This document shows, piece after piece, positions 1 to 10,425 of a DNA stretch of 40,701 nt. Origin of the DNA: Utricularia gibba (Eukaryota > Streptophyta > Magnoliopsida > Lamiales > Lentibulariaceae); NCBI GenBank assembly GCA_002189035.1, contig NEEC01000145.1:1-40701 (forward strand), in the 5' to 3' direction. A program made the translations under genes and the position numbers. Positions within the stretch are counted from its first letter, which is position 1. Every line of letters begins with the position of its first letter. Below the pieces are notes generated by a model. It was not told where the DNA came from. It saw only the letters and a list, made by a program, of their open reading frames with translations, and did no database searches.

Positions 1-1804
1 GTGATGCATTTATTAACGTTGGGTTTTCGGCGGCTGCCTACATGCTTTTTTCGAGGAAAAGTTGTCGTTTTTTTGCGGGTGCTGTTGTTGGGAACTTCGT
101 CCGGACCCAAGGTTCGGTCTGACTTCACAGCACAATCCGATCCCATTCGACGAAAATCGTGACACCTTTATTGAAGTTAGGATCTCATGACCACCCAAAT
201 GGTTTTTTCAACAGCATGCTTTACACTTGACAAGGCGCTTTTGTGGGTCACCGAGATCGGGCCGGATTCGGGTCGGGCTTGAGCCCAAAGTCAGCTGTAG
301 CCCGGCAAAAGAAGTGATGCATTTATTAACGTTGGGTTGTCGGCGGCTGCCCACATGGTTTTTCAAGCAACAGCTTGCCATTTAAAGGCGGGTGCTGTCG
401 TTGGGAGCTTTGTCCGGCCCGAGATTCGGTCTGGCTACTAAGCCCAATCGGGTCGCACTCGACGAAAATCGTAACGCATTTGATGTAGTTAGGATGTCAT
501 GAGAACCCCAATGGGTTTTCTCAACACTCTGCTATATATTTGAGAAGGCGCCCTCGGAGGGTTTCGGGATTGGGCCAGAGGTCGGGTCGGGCTCAGGCCA
601 ATAGTCAGTTGTAGCCCGGAAAATAAGTGATGCATTTATCAACGATGGGTTTTCGGCGGCTGCCTAAATGGTTTTTCAAGCAACAGCTTGCCGTTTTAAG
701 GTGGGTGCTGTAGTTGGGAGCTTTGTCAGGGCCCGAGATTCGGTCTGGCTACTAAGCCAATCGGGTCGTACTCGACGAAATCGTAATGCATTTGCTTTAG
801 TTAGGATGTCATGAGAACCCAATGGGTTTTCTCAACACTCTGCTATATATTTGAGAAGGCGCTCTCGGAGGGTTTCGGGATTGGGCCAGAGGTCGGGTCG
901 GGCTCAGGCCAATAGTCAGTTGTAGCCCGGAAAATAAGTGATGCATTTATCAACGATGGGTTTTCGGCGGCTGCCTAAATGGTTTTTCAAGCAATAGCTT
1001 GCCGTTTTAAGGCGAGTGCTGTCGTTGGCAGCTTTGTTAGGGCCCAAGGTTCGGTCTGGCTCCTGAGCCCAATCGGGTGCTACTCGATGAAAATCGTGAT
1101 GCATTTGCTGAAGTTAGGATGTCATGAGCACCCCAAATGGTTTTTCAACAACCTGATTTATATTTGAGGAGGCGCTCTAGGCGGGCACCAGTATCGAGCA
1201 AATGGTCGAGTCGCGCTCTGGCCCATAGTCATTTGTAGCCTGGCCAAAAAAGTGATGCATTTATTAACGTTGGGTTGTCGGCGGCTGCCCACATGGTTTT
1301 TCAAGCAACAGCTTGCCATTTAAAGGCGGGTGCTGTCGTTGGGAGCTTTGTCCGGCCCGAGATTCGGTCTGGCTACTAAGCCCAATCGGGTCGCACTCGA
1401 CGAAAATCGTAACGCATTTGCTGTAGTTAGGATGTCATGAGAACCCCAATGGGTTTTCTCAACACTCTACTTTATATTTCAGAAGGCGCTCTTGGGGGGT
1501 TTCAGGATTGGGCCAGAGGTCGGGTCGGGCTCAGGCCATAGTCAGTTGTGGCCCGGAAAATAAGTGATGCATTATCAACGTTGGGTTTTCGGCGGCTGCC
1601 TAAATGGTTTTTCAAGCAACAGCTTGCCGTTTTAAGGTGGGTGCTGTAGTTGGGAGCTTTGTCAGGGCCCGAGATTCGGTCTGGCTACTAAGCCCAATCG
1701 GGTCGTACTCGACGAAATCGTAATGCATTTGCTTTAGTTAGGATGTCATGAGAACCCCAATGGGTTTTCTCAACACTCTACTTTATATTTCAGAAGGCGC
1801 TCTT

Positions 1805-1840
1805 GGGGGGTTTCGGGATTGGGCCAGAGGTCGGGTCGGG
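1805..1840 (+). other. G-run cluster with quadruplex potential (exemplar)
   Basis: There are five G-runs of three or more on the + strand: 1805-1810, 1815-1817, 1821-1823, 1833-1835 and 1838-1840, with loops of 4, 3, 9 and 2 bases. Equivalent clusters recur in the right half of B and C monomers. A weaker one lies in A (runs at 2434, 2448, 2459 and 2464). D monomers and the D half of hybrids lack it. Quadruplex formation is only a sequence-based possibility. Confidence 0.55.
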
Positions 1841-1853
1841 CTATGGCCCATAG
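1841..1853. repeat. C2-specific 13-bp inverted repeat (exemplar)
   Basis: CTATGG-C-CCATAG is a perfect inverted repeat with a one-base centre. It occurs at the end of nearly every C2-type monomer, shortly before the following D2 start, and is absent from C1, where the sequence is CTCAGGCCAATAG. Confidence 0.7.
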
Positions 1854-2188
1854 TCAGTTGTAGCCCGGAAAATAAGTGATGCATTTATCAACGTTGGGTT
1901 TTCGGCGGCTGCCTGAATGGTTTTTCAAGCAATAGCTTGCCATTTTAAGGCGGGTGCTGTCGTTGGCAGCTTTGTAAGGGCCCAAGGTTCGGTCTGGCTC
2001 CTGAGCCCAATCGGGTGCTACTCGATGAAAATCGTGATGCATTTTTTGAAGTTAGGATGTCATGAGCACCCCAAATGGTTTTCTCAAACCTGATTTATAT
2101 TTGAGGAGGCGCTCTAGGCTGGCACTAGTATCGAGCAAATGGTCGAGTCGCGCTCTGGCCCATAGTCATTTGTAGCCCGGCCAAAAAA

Positions 2189-2502
2189 GTGATGCATTTA
2201 TTAACGTTGGGTTTTCGGCGGCTGCCTACATGCTTTTTTCGAGGAAAAGTTGTCGTTTTTTTGCGGGTGCTGTTGTTGGGAACTTCGTCCGGACCCAAGG
2301 TTCGGTCTGACTTCACAGCACAATCCGATCCCATTCGACGAAAATCGTGACACCTTTATTGAAGTTAGGATCTCATGACCACCCCAAATGGTTTTTTCAA
2401 CAGCATGCTTTACACTTGACAAGGCGCTTTTGTGGGTCACCGAGATCGGGCCGGATTCGGGTCGGGCTTGAGCCCATAGTCAGCTGTAGCCCGGCAAAAG
2501 AA
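2189..2502 (+). repeat. Monomer class A1, exemplar
   Basis: A1 opens each HOR that follows a D2-type end. Diagnostic features are GCTTTTTTCGAGGAAAAG, AACTTCGTCCGGACCCAAGG (containing the 8-bp palindrome GTCCGGAC), GACTTCACAGCAC, CAATCCGATCCC, and GTGACACC at mid-monomer. The right half carries AGCATGCT (8-bp palindrome), TTTACACTTGACAAGG and the dyad GGGCTTGAGCCC. It is the class most diverged from B, C and D. A1 full copies start at 1, 2189, 4380, 6751, 9174, 14155, 18536, 20726, 23851, 28198, 31624, 35039, 37218 and 38470; a partial copy starts at 40652. Confidence 0.9.
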
Positions 2503-2815
2503 GTGATGCATTTATTAACGTTGGGTTGTCGGCGGCTGCCCACATGGTTTTTCAAGCAACAGCTTGCCATTTAAAGGCGGGTGCTGTCGTTGGGAGCTTT
2601 GTCCGGCCCGAGATTCGGTCTGGCTACTAAGCCCAATCGGGTCGCACTCGACGAAAATCGTAACGCATTTGATGTAGTTAGGATGTCATGAGAACCCCAA
2701 TGGGTTTTCTCAACACTCTGCTATATATTTGAGAAGGCGCCCTCGGAGGGTTTCGGGATTGGGCCAGAGGTCGGGTCGGGCTCAGGCCAATAGTCAGTTG
2801 TAGCCCGGAAAATAA
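2503..2815 (+). repeat. Monomer class B1, exemplar
   Basis: Class B is recognised by GGGTTGTCGGCGGCTGCCCA, CTTGCCATTTAAAGGCGG and GTCCGGCCCGAGATTCGG. Subtype B1 has AACGCATTTGATGTAG at mid-monomer, usually CTGCTATATATTTGAG, GGCGCCCTCGGAGGG, and ends CAGGCCAATAGTCAG. It normally follows A and precedes C. In the unit at 20726-23850 B1 also follows D1 twice. Confidence 0.9.
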
Positions 2816-3128
2816 GTGATGCATTTATCAACGATGGGTTTTCGGCGGCTGCCTAAATGGTTTTTCAAGCAACAGCTTGCCGTTTTAAGGTGGGTGCTGT
2901 AGTTGGGAGCTTTGTCAGGGCCCGAGATTCGGTCTGGCTACTAAGCCCAATCGGGTCGTACTCGACGAAATCGTAATGCATTTGCTTTAGTTAGGATGTC
3001 ATGAGAACCCCAATGGGTTTTCTCAACACTCTGCTATATATTTGAGAAGGCGCTCTCGGAGGGTTTCGGGATTGGGCCAGAGGTCGGGTCGGGCTCAGGC
3101 CAATAGTCAGTTGTAGCCCGGAAAATAA
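2816..3128 (+). repeat. Monomer class C1, exemplar
   Basis: Class C has GCCTAAATGG, CAAGCAACAGCTTGCCG, AAGGTGGGTGCTGTAG, GTCAGGGCCCGAGATTCGG and GCATTTGCTTTAGTTAGG. C1 has AACGATGGG near the start, CTATATATTTGAG, GGCGCTCTCGGAGGG and the end CAGGCCAATAGTCAG. It precedes D1. Confidence 0.9.
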
Positions 3129-3751
3129 GTGATGCATTTATCAACGTGGGTTTTCGGCGGCTGCCTAAATGGTTTTTCAAGCAATAGCTTGCCGTTTTAA
3201 GGCGGTGCTGTCGTTGGCAGCTTTGTTAGGGCCCAAGGTTCGGTCTGGCTCCTGAGCCCAATCGGGTGCTACTCGATGAAAATCGTGATGCATTTGCTGA
3301 AGTTAGGATGTCATGAGCACCCCAAATGGTTTTCTCAACAACCTGATTTATATTTGAGGAGGCGCTCTAGGCGGCACCAGTATCGAGCAAATGGTCGAGT
3401 CGCGCTCTGGCCCATAGTCATTTGTAGCCCGGCCAAAAAGTGATGCATTTATTAACGTTGGGTTGTCGGCGGCTGCCCACATGGTTTTTCAAGCAAAGCT
3501 TGCCATTTAAAGGCGGGTGCTGTCGTTGGGAGCTTTGTCCGGCCCGAGATTCGGTCTGGCTACTAAGCCCAATCGGGTCGCACTCGACGAAAATCGTAAC
3601 GCATTTGCTGTAGTTAGGATGTCATGAGAACCCCAATGGGTTTTCTCAACACTCTACTTTATATTTGAGAAGGCGCTCTTGGGGGGTTTCAGGATTGGGC
3701 CAGAGGTCGGGTCGGGCTCAGGCCCATAGTCAGTTGTGGCCCGGAAAATAA

Positions 3752-4064
3752 GTGATGCATTTATCAACGTTGGGTTTTCGGCGGCTGCCTAAATGGTTTT
3801 TCAAGCAACAGCTTGCCGTTTTAAGGTGGGTGCTGTAGTTGGGAGCTTTGTCAGGGCCCGAGATTCGGTCTGGCTACTAAGCCCAATCGGGTCGTACTCG
3901 ACGAAATCGTAATGCATTTGCTTTAGTTAGGATGTCATGAGAACCCCAATGGGTTTTCTCAACACTCTACTTTATATTTCAGAAGGCGCTCTTGGGGGGT
4001 TTCGGGATTGGGCCAGAGGTCGGGTCGGGCTATGGCCCATAGTCAGTTGTAGCCCGGAAAATAA
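3752..4064 (+). repeat. Monomer class C2, exemplar
   Basis: C2 has AACGTTGGG near the start, CTACTTTATATTTCAG, GGCGCTCTTGGGGGG and the end GGGCTATGGCCCATAG. That end contains CTATGG-C-CCATAG, a perfect inverted repeat not seen in C1. C2 always precedes D2. Copies at 23224, 34412 and 37843 start as C1 (AACGATGGG) and end as C2. Confidence 0.9.
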
Positions 4065-4379
4065 GTGATGCATTTATCAACGTTGGGTTTTCGGCGGCTG
4101 CCTGAATGGTTTTTCAAGCAATAGCTTGCCATTTTAAGGCGGGTGCTGTCGTTGGCAGCTTTGTAAGGGCCCAAGGTTCGGTCTGGCTCCTGAGCCCAAT
4201 CGGGTGCTACTCGATGAAAATCGTGATGCATTTTTTGAAGTTAGGATGTCATGAGCACCCCAAATGGTTTTCTCAACAACCTGATTTATATTTGAGGAGG
4301 CGCTCTAGGCTGGCACTAGTATCGAGCAAATGGTCGAGTCGCGCTCTGGCCCATAGTCATTTGTAGCCCGGCCAAAAAA
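4065..4379 (+). repeat. Monomer class D2, exemplar
   Basis: D2 has GCCTGAATGG, TTGCCATTTTAAGG, GTAAGGGCCCAAGG, a T-run in GCATTTTTTGAAG, and TAGGCTGGCACTAG. It follows C2 and closes 7-mers and many 4-mers. Copies at 11344 and 12593 have CACCAG instead of CACTAG. Confidence 0.9.
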
Positions 4380-6750
4380 GTGATGCATTTATTAACGTTG
4401 GGTTTTCGGCGGCTGCCTACATGCTTTTTGAGGAAAAGTTGTCGTTTTTTTGCGGGTGCTGTTGTTGGGAACTTCGTCCGGACCCAAGGTTCGGTCTGAC
4501 TTCACAGCACAATCCGATCCCATTCGACGAAAATCGTGACACCTTTATTGAAGTTAGGATCTCATGACCACCCCAAATGGTTTTTTCAACAGCATGCTTT
4601 ACACTTGACAAGGCGCTTTTGTGGGTCACCGAGATCGGGCCGGATTCGGGTCGGTCTTGAGCCCAAAGTCAGCTGTAGCCCGGCAAAAGAAGTGATGCAT
4701 TTATTAACGTTGGGTTGTCGGCGGCTGCCCACATGGTTTTTCAAGCAACAGCTTGCCATTTAAAGGCGGGTGCTGTCGTTGGGAGCTTTGTCCGGCCCGA
4801 GATTCGGTCTGGCTACTAAGCCCAATCGGGTCGCACTCGACGAAAATCGTAACGCATTTGATGTAGTTAGGATGTCATGAGAACCCCAATGGGTTTTCTC
4901 AACACTCTGCTATATATTTGAGAAGGCGCCCTCGGAGGGTTTCGGGATTGGGCCAGAGGTCGGGTCGGGCTCAGGCCAATAGTCAGTTGTAGCCCGGAAA
5001 ATAAGTGATGCATTTATCAACGATGGGTTTTCGGCGGCTGCCTAAATGGTTTTTCAAGCAACAGCTTGCCGTTTTAAGGTGGGTGCTGTAGTTGGGAGCT
5101 TTGTCAGGGCCCGAGATTCGGTCTGGCTACTAAGCCCAATCGGGTCGTACTCGACGAAATCGTAATGCATTTGCTTTAGTTAGGATGTCATGAGAACCCC
5201 AATGGGTTTTCTCAACACTCTGCTTATATTTGAGAAGGCGCTCTTGGGGTTTCGGATTGGGCCAGAGGTCGGGTCGGGCTCAGGCCAATAGTCAGTTGTA
5301 GCCCGGAAAATAAGTGATGCATTTAACGTTGGGTTTTCGGCGGCTGCCTAATGGTTTTTCAAGCAATTGCCGTTTTAAGGCGGGTGCTGTCTTTGTTTCG
5401 GTCTGGGCCCAATCGGTTACTCGAGAAATCGTTGCATTTAGTTAGGATGTCATGTGGTTTTCTCAAGGATATTTCGGGTCGGGCTTAGTCATTGTAGCCC
5501 GGAAAAAAGTGATGCATTTATCAACGTGGGTTTTCGGCGGCTGCCTAAATGGTTTTTCAAGCAAAAGCTTGCCGTTTTAAGGCGGTGCTGTCGTTGGGCT
5601 TTGTAGGGCCCAAGGTTCGGTCTGGCTCCTGAGCCCAATCGGGTCTACTCGATGAAAATCGTGATGCATTTGCTGAAGTTAGGATGTCATGAGCACCCCA
5701 AATGGTTTTCTCAACAACCTGATTTATATTTGAGGAGGCGCTCTAGGCGGGCACCAGTATCGAGCAAATGGTCGAGTCGGCTCTGGCCCATAGTCATTTG
5801 TAGCCCGGCAAAAAAGTGATGCATTTATTAACGTTGGGTTGTCGGCGGCTGCCCACATGGTTTTTCAAGCAACAGCTTGCCATTTAAAGGCGGGTGCTGT
5901 CGTTGGGAGCTTTGTCCGGCCCGAGATTCGGTCTGGCTACTAAGCCCAATCGGGTCGCACTCGACGAAAATCGTAACGCATTTGCTGTAGTTAGGATGTC
6001 ATGAGAACCCCAATGGGTTTTCTCAACACTACTTTATATTTCAGAAGGCGCTCTTGGGGGTTTCAGGATTGGGCCAGAGGTCGGGTCGGGCTCAGGCCAT
6101 AGTCAGTTGTGGCCCGGAAAATAAGTGATGCATTATCAACGTTGGGTTTTCGGCGGCTGCCTAAATGGTTTTTCAAGCAACAGCTTGCCGTTTTAAGGTG
6201 GGTGCTGTAGTTGGGAGCTTTGTCAGGGCCCGAGATTCGGTCTGGCTACTAAGCCCAATCGGGTCGTACTCGACGAAATCGTAATGCATTTGCTTTATTT
6301 AGGATGTCATGAGAACCCCAATGGGTTTTCTCAACACTCTACTTTATATTTCAGAAGGCGCTCTTGGGGGGTTTCGGGATTGGGCCAGAGGTCGGGTCGG
6401 GCTATGGCCCATAGTCAGTTGTAGCCCGGAAAATAAGTGATGCATTTATCAACGTTGGGTTTTCGGCGGCTGCCTGAATGGTTTTTCAAGCAATAGCTTG
6501 CCATTTTAAGGCGGGTGCTGTCGTTGGCAGCTTTGTAAGGGCCCAAGGTTCGGTCTGGCTCCTGAGCCCAATCGGGTGCTACTCGATGAAAATCGTGATG
6601 CATTTTTGAAGTTAGGATGTCATGAGCACCCCAAATGGTTTTCTCAACAACCTGATTTATATTTGAGGAGGCGCTCTAGGCTGGCACTAGTATCGAGCAA
6701 ATGGTCGAGTCGCGCTCTGGCCCATAGTCATTTGTAGCCCGGCCAAAAAA
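4380..6750 (+). repeat. HOR unit 3, 8-member derivative of the 7-mer with a degenerate extra monomer
   Basis: Monomer starts: 4380 A1, 4692 B1, 5005 C1, 5314 degenerate, 5509 D1 (eroded), 5816 B2, 6125 C2, 6437 D2. Length 2371 bp. Without the 195-bp degenerate member it is the standard 7-mer. Erosion is confined to the end of C1, the degenerate monomer and the following D1. Confidence 0.88.
5314..5508 (+). repeat. Degenerate 195-bp monomer
   Basis: It keeps monomer landmarks in order: GTGATGCATTTA, GTTTTCGGCGGCTGCC, ATGGTTTTTCAAGCAA, TGCCGTTTTAAGGCGGG, TTTCGGTCTGG, AGTTAGGATGTCATG, GTAGCCCGGAAAA. About 118 bases are missing in many scattered gaps rather than one deletion. What remains is largely what C and D monomers share (for example GTTACTCGA and GAAATCGTTGCATTT). 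It could be a badly called consensus or a strongly decayed copy. Confidence 0.8.
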
Positions 6751-7999
6751 GTGATGCATTTATTAACGTTGGGTTTTCGGCGGCTGCCTACATGCTTTTT
6801 TCGAGGAAAAGTTGTCGTTTTTTTGCGGGTGCTGTTGTTGGGAACTTCGTCCGGACCCAAGGTTCGGTCTGACTTCACAGCACAATCCGATCCCATTCGA
6901 CGAAAATCGTGACACCTTTATTGAAGTTAGGATCTCATGACCACCCCAAATGGTTTTTTCAACAGCATGCTTTACACTTGACAAGGCGCTTTTGTGGGTC
7001 ACCGAGATCGGGCCGGATTCGGGTCGGGCTTGAGCCCAAAGTCAGCTGTAGCCCGGCAAAAGAAGTGATGCATTTATTAACGTTGGGTTGTCGGCGGCTG
7101 CCCACATGGTTTTTCAAGCAACAGCTTGCCATTTAAAGGCGGGTGCTGTCGTTGGGAGCTTTGTCCGGCCCGAGATTCGGTCTGGCTACTAAGCCCAATC
7201 GGGTCGCACTCGACGAAAATCGTAACGCATTTGATGTAGTTAGGATGTCATGAGAACCCCAATGGGTTTTCTCAACACTCTGCTATATATTTGAGAAGGC
7301 GCCCTCGGAGGGTTTCGGGATTGGGCCAGAGGTCGGGTCGGGCTCAGGCCAATAGTCAGTTGTAGCCCGGAAAATAAGTGATGCATTTATCAACGATGGG
7401 TTTTCGGCGGCTGCCTAAATGGTTTTTCAAGCAACAGCTTGCCGTTTTAAGGTGGGTGCTGTAGTTGGGAGCTTTGTCAGGGCCCGAGATTCGGTCTGGC
7501 TACTAAGCCCAATCGGGTCGTACTCGACGAAATCGTAATGCATTTGCTTTAGTTAGGATGTCATGAGAACCCCAATGGGTTTTCTCAACACTCTGCTTAT
7601 ATTTGAGAAGGCGCTCTCGGAGGGTTTCGGGATTGGGCCAGAGGTCGGGTCGGGCTCAGGCCAATAGTCAGTTGTAGCCCGGAAAATAAGTGATGCATTT
7701 ATCAACGTGGGTTTTCGGCGGCTGCCTAATGGTTTTTCAAGCAATAGCTTGCCGTTTTAAGGCGGTGCTGTCGTTGGCAGCTTTGTAGGGCCCAAGGTTC
7801 GGTCTGGCTCCTGAGCCCAATCGGGTGCTACTCGATGAAAATCGTGATGCATTTGCTTGAAGTTAGGATGTCATGAGCACCCAAATGGTTTTCTCAACAA
7901 CCTGATTTATATTTGAGGAGGCGCTCTAGGCGGGCACCAGTATCGAGCAAATGGTCGAGTCGCGCTCTGGCCCATAGTCATTTGTAGCCCGGCCAAAAA

Positions 8000-8279
8000 G
8001 TGATGCATTTATTAACGTTGGGTTGTCGGCGGCTGCCCACATGGTTTTTCAGCAACAGCTTGCCATTTAAAGGCGGGTGCTGTCGTTGGGAGCTTTGTCC
8101 GGCCCGAGATTCGGTCTGGCTACTAAGCCCAATCGGGTCGCACTCGACGAAAATCGTAACGCATTTGCTGTAGTTAGGATGTCATGAGAACCCCAATGGG
8201 TTTTCTCAACACTCTACAGAAGGCGCTCTATTGGGCCAGAGGTCGGGTCGGGCTTAGTCAGTTGTAGCCCGGAAAATAA
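8000..8279 (+). repeat. Shortened B2 monomer (280 bp)
   Basis: The left half is normal. The right half lacks short blocks around 8214-8255: CTCTACAGAAGG skips the TTTATATTTC block, GCGCTCTATTGGGCC skips the G-run and TTTCAGG, and GGGCTTAGTCAG skips CAGGCCCA. Confidence 0.8.
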
Positions 8280-8548
8280 GTGATGCATTTATCAACGTGG
8301 GTTTTCGGCGGCTGCCAAATGGTTTTTCAAGCAACAGCTTGCCGTTTTAAGGTGGGTGCTGTAGTTGGGAGCTTTGTCAGGGCCCGAGATTCGGTCTGGC
8401 TACTAAGCCCAATCGGGTCGCTCGACGAAATCGTAATGCATTTGGTTAGGATGTCATGAGAACCCCAATGGGTTTTCTCAAGCCGCTCTTTTTGGGCCAG
8501 AGGTCGGGTCGGGCTCAGGCCAATAGTCAGTTGTAGCCCGGAAAATAA
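8280..8548 (+). repeat. Extra, shortened C monomer (269 bp)
   Basis: It is C-class by CAAGCAACAGCTTGCCG, AAGGTGGGTGCTGTAG and GCCCGAGATTCGG. It lacks TA in GGGTCGCTCGACG, the GCTTTA before GTTAGG, and most of CACTCTGCTATATATTTGAG (leaving CTCAAGCCGCTCTTTTTGGG). It adds one C to the normal order B2-C2. Confidence 0.8.
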
Positions 8549-9173
8549 GTGATGCATTTATCAACGTGGGTTTCGGCGGCTGCCTAAATGGTTTTTCAAG
8601 CAACAGCTTGCCGTTTTAAGGTGGGTGCTGTAGTTGGGAGCTTTGTCAGGGCCCGAGATTCGGTCTGGCTACTAAGCCCAATCGGGTCGTACTCGACGAA
8701 ATCGTAATGCATTTGCTTTAGTTAGGATGTCATGAGAACCCCAATGGGTTTTCTCAACACTCTACTTTATATTTCAGAAGGCGCTCTTGGGGGTTTCGGG
8801 ATTGGGCCAGAGGTCGGGTCGGGCTATGGCCCATAGTCAGTTGTAGCCCGGAAAATAAGTGATGCATTTATCAACGTTGGGTTTTCGGCGGCTGCCTGAA
8901 TGGTTTTTCAAGCAATAGCTTGCCATTTTAAGGCGGGTGCTGTCGTTGGCAGCTTTGTAAGGGCCCAAGGTTCGGTCTGGCTCCTGAGCCCAATCGGGTG
9001 CTACTCGATGAAAATCGTGATGCATTTTTTGAAGTTAGGATGTCATGAGCACCCCAAATGGTTTTCTCAACAACCTGATTTATATTTGAGGAGGCGCTCT
9101 AGGCTGGCACTAGTATCGAGCAAATGGTCGAGTCGCGCTCTGGCCCATAGTCATTTGTAGCCCGGCCAAAAAA

Positions 9174-10425
9174 GTGATGCATTTATTAACGTTGGGTTTT
9201 CGGCGGCTGCCTACATGCTTTTTTCGAGGAAAAGTTGTCGTTTTTTTGCGGGTGCTGTTGTTGGGAACTTCGTCCGGACCCAAGGTTCGGTCTGACTTCA
9301 CAGCACAATCCGATCCCATTCGACGAAAATCGTGACACCTTTATTGAAGTTAGGATCTCATGACCACCCAAATGGTTTTTTCAACAGCATGCTTTACACT
9401 TGACAAGGCGCTTTTGTGGGTCACCGAGATCGGGCCGGATTCGGGTCGGGCTTGAGCCCAAAGTCAGCTGTAGCCCGGCAAAAGAAGTGATGCATTTATT
9501 AACGTTGGGTTGTCGGCGGCTGCCCACATGGTTTTTCAAGCAACAGCTTGCCATTTAAAGGCGGGTGCTGTCGTTGGGAGCTTTGTCCGGCCCGAGATTC
9601 GGTCTGGCTACTAAGCCCAATCGGGTCGCACTCGACGAAAATCGTAACGCATTTGATGTAGTTAGGATGTCATGAGAACCCCAATGGGTTTTCTCAACAC
9701 TCTGCTATATATTTGAGAAGGCGCCCTCGGAGGGTTTCGGGATTGGGCCAGAGGTCGGGTCGGGCTCAGGCCAATAGTCAGTTGTAGCCCGGAAAATAAG
9801 TGATGCATTTATCAACGATGGGTTTTCGGCGGCTGCCTAAATGGTTTTTCAAGCAACAGCTTGCCGTTTTAAGGTGGGTGCTGTAGTTGGGAGCTTTGTC
9901 AGGGCCCGAGATTCGGTCTGGCTACTAAGCCCAATCGGGTCGTACTCGACGAAATCGTAATGCATTTGCTTTAGTTAGGATGTCATGAGAACCCCAATGG
10001 GTTTTCTCAACACTCTGCTATATATTTGAGAAGGCGCTCTCGGGGGTTTCGGGATTGGGCCAGAGGTCGGGTCGGGCTCAGGCCAATAGTCAGTTGTAGC
10101 CCGGAAAATAAGTGATGCATTTATCAACGATGGGTTTTCGGCGGCTGCCTAAATGGTTTTTCAAGCAATAGCTTGCCGTTTTAAGGCGAGTGCTGTCGTT
10201 GGCAGCTTTGTAGGGCCCAAGGTTCGGTCTGGCTCCTGAGCCCAATCGGGTGCTACTCGATGAAAATCGTGATGCATTTGCTGAAGTTAGGATGTCATGA
10301 GCACCCCAAATGGTTTTCTCAACAACCTGATTTATATTTGAGGAGGCGCTCTAGGCGGGCACCAGTATCGAGCAAATGGTCGAGTCGCGCTCTGGCCCAT
10401 AGTCATTTGTAGCCCGGCCAAAGAA
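9174..10425 (+). repeat. HOR unit 5, 4-mer A1-B1-C1-D1
   Basis: Monomer starts: 9174, 9487, 9800, 10112. Length 1252 bp. This is the first half of the 7-mer, followed directly by A2 instead of B2. Confidence 0.9.

Larger units (their letters stand above)
1..2188 (+). repeat. HOR unit 1, 7-mer A1-B1-C1-D1-B2-C2-D2
   Basis: Monomer starts: 1, 314, 627, 938, 1252, 1564, 1876. Length 2188 bp. This is the standard 7-mer. The first base of the window falls exactly on the monomer start used here. C1 has two single-base losses (AAGCCAATCGG near 755 and AGAACCCAATGG near 815). Confidence 0.92.
2189..4379 (+). repeat. HOR unit 2, 7-mer A1-B1-C1-D1-B2-C2-D2
   Basis: Monomer starts: 2189, 2503, 2816, 3129, 3440, 3752, 4065. 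Length 2191 bp. It has the same monomer order as unit 1 and appears nearly identical by eye. It is the cleanest 7-mer reference in the left part. Confidence 0.92.
6751..9173 (+). repeat. HOR unit 4, 8-member derivative of the 7-mer with an extra C monomer
   Basis: Monomer starts: 6751 A1, 7065 B1, 7378 C1, 7690 D1, 8000 B2 (short), 8280 extra C (short), 8549 C2, 8859 D2. Length 2423 bp. The order is the 7-mer with one additional C-class monomer inserted before C2. B2 is 280 bp and the extra C is 269 bp. Confidence 0.88.

Noticed and set aside
520-540. TATATAT near the middle of B1 and C1 as a promoter
   Set aside because: It is a monomer-phase feature with no gene or start signal downstream. 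Satellite transcription is possible but cannot be shown from sequence.
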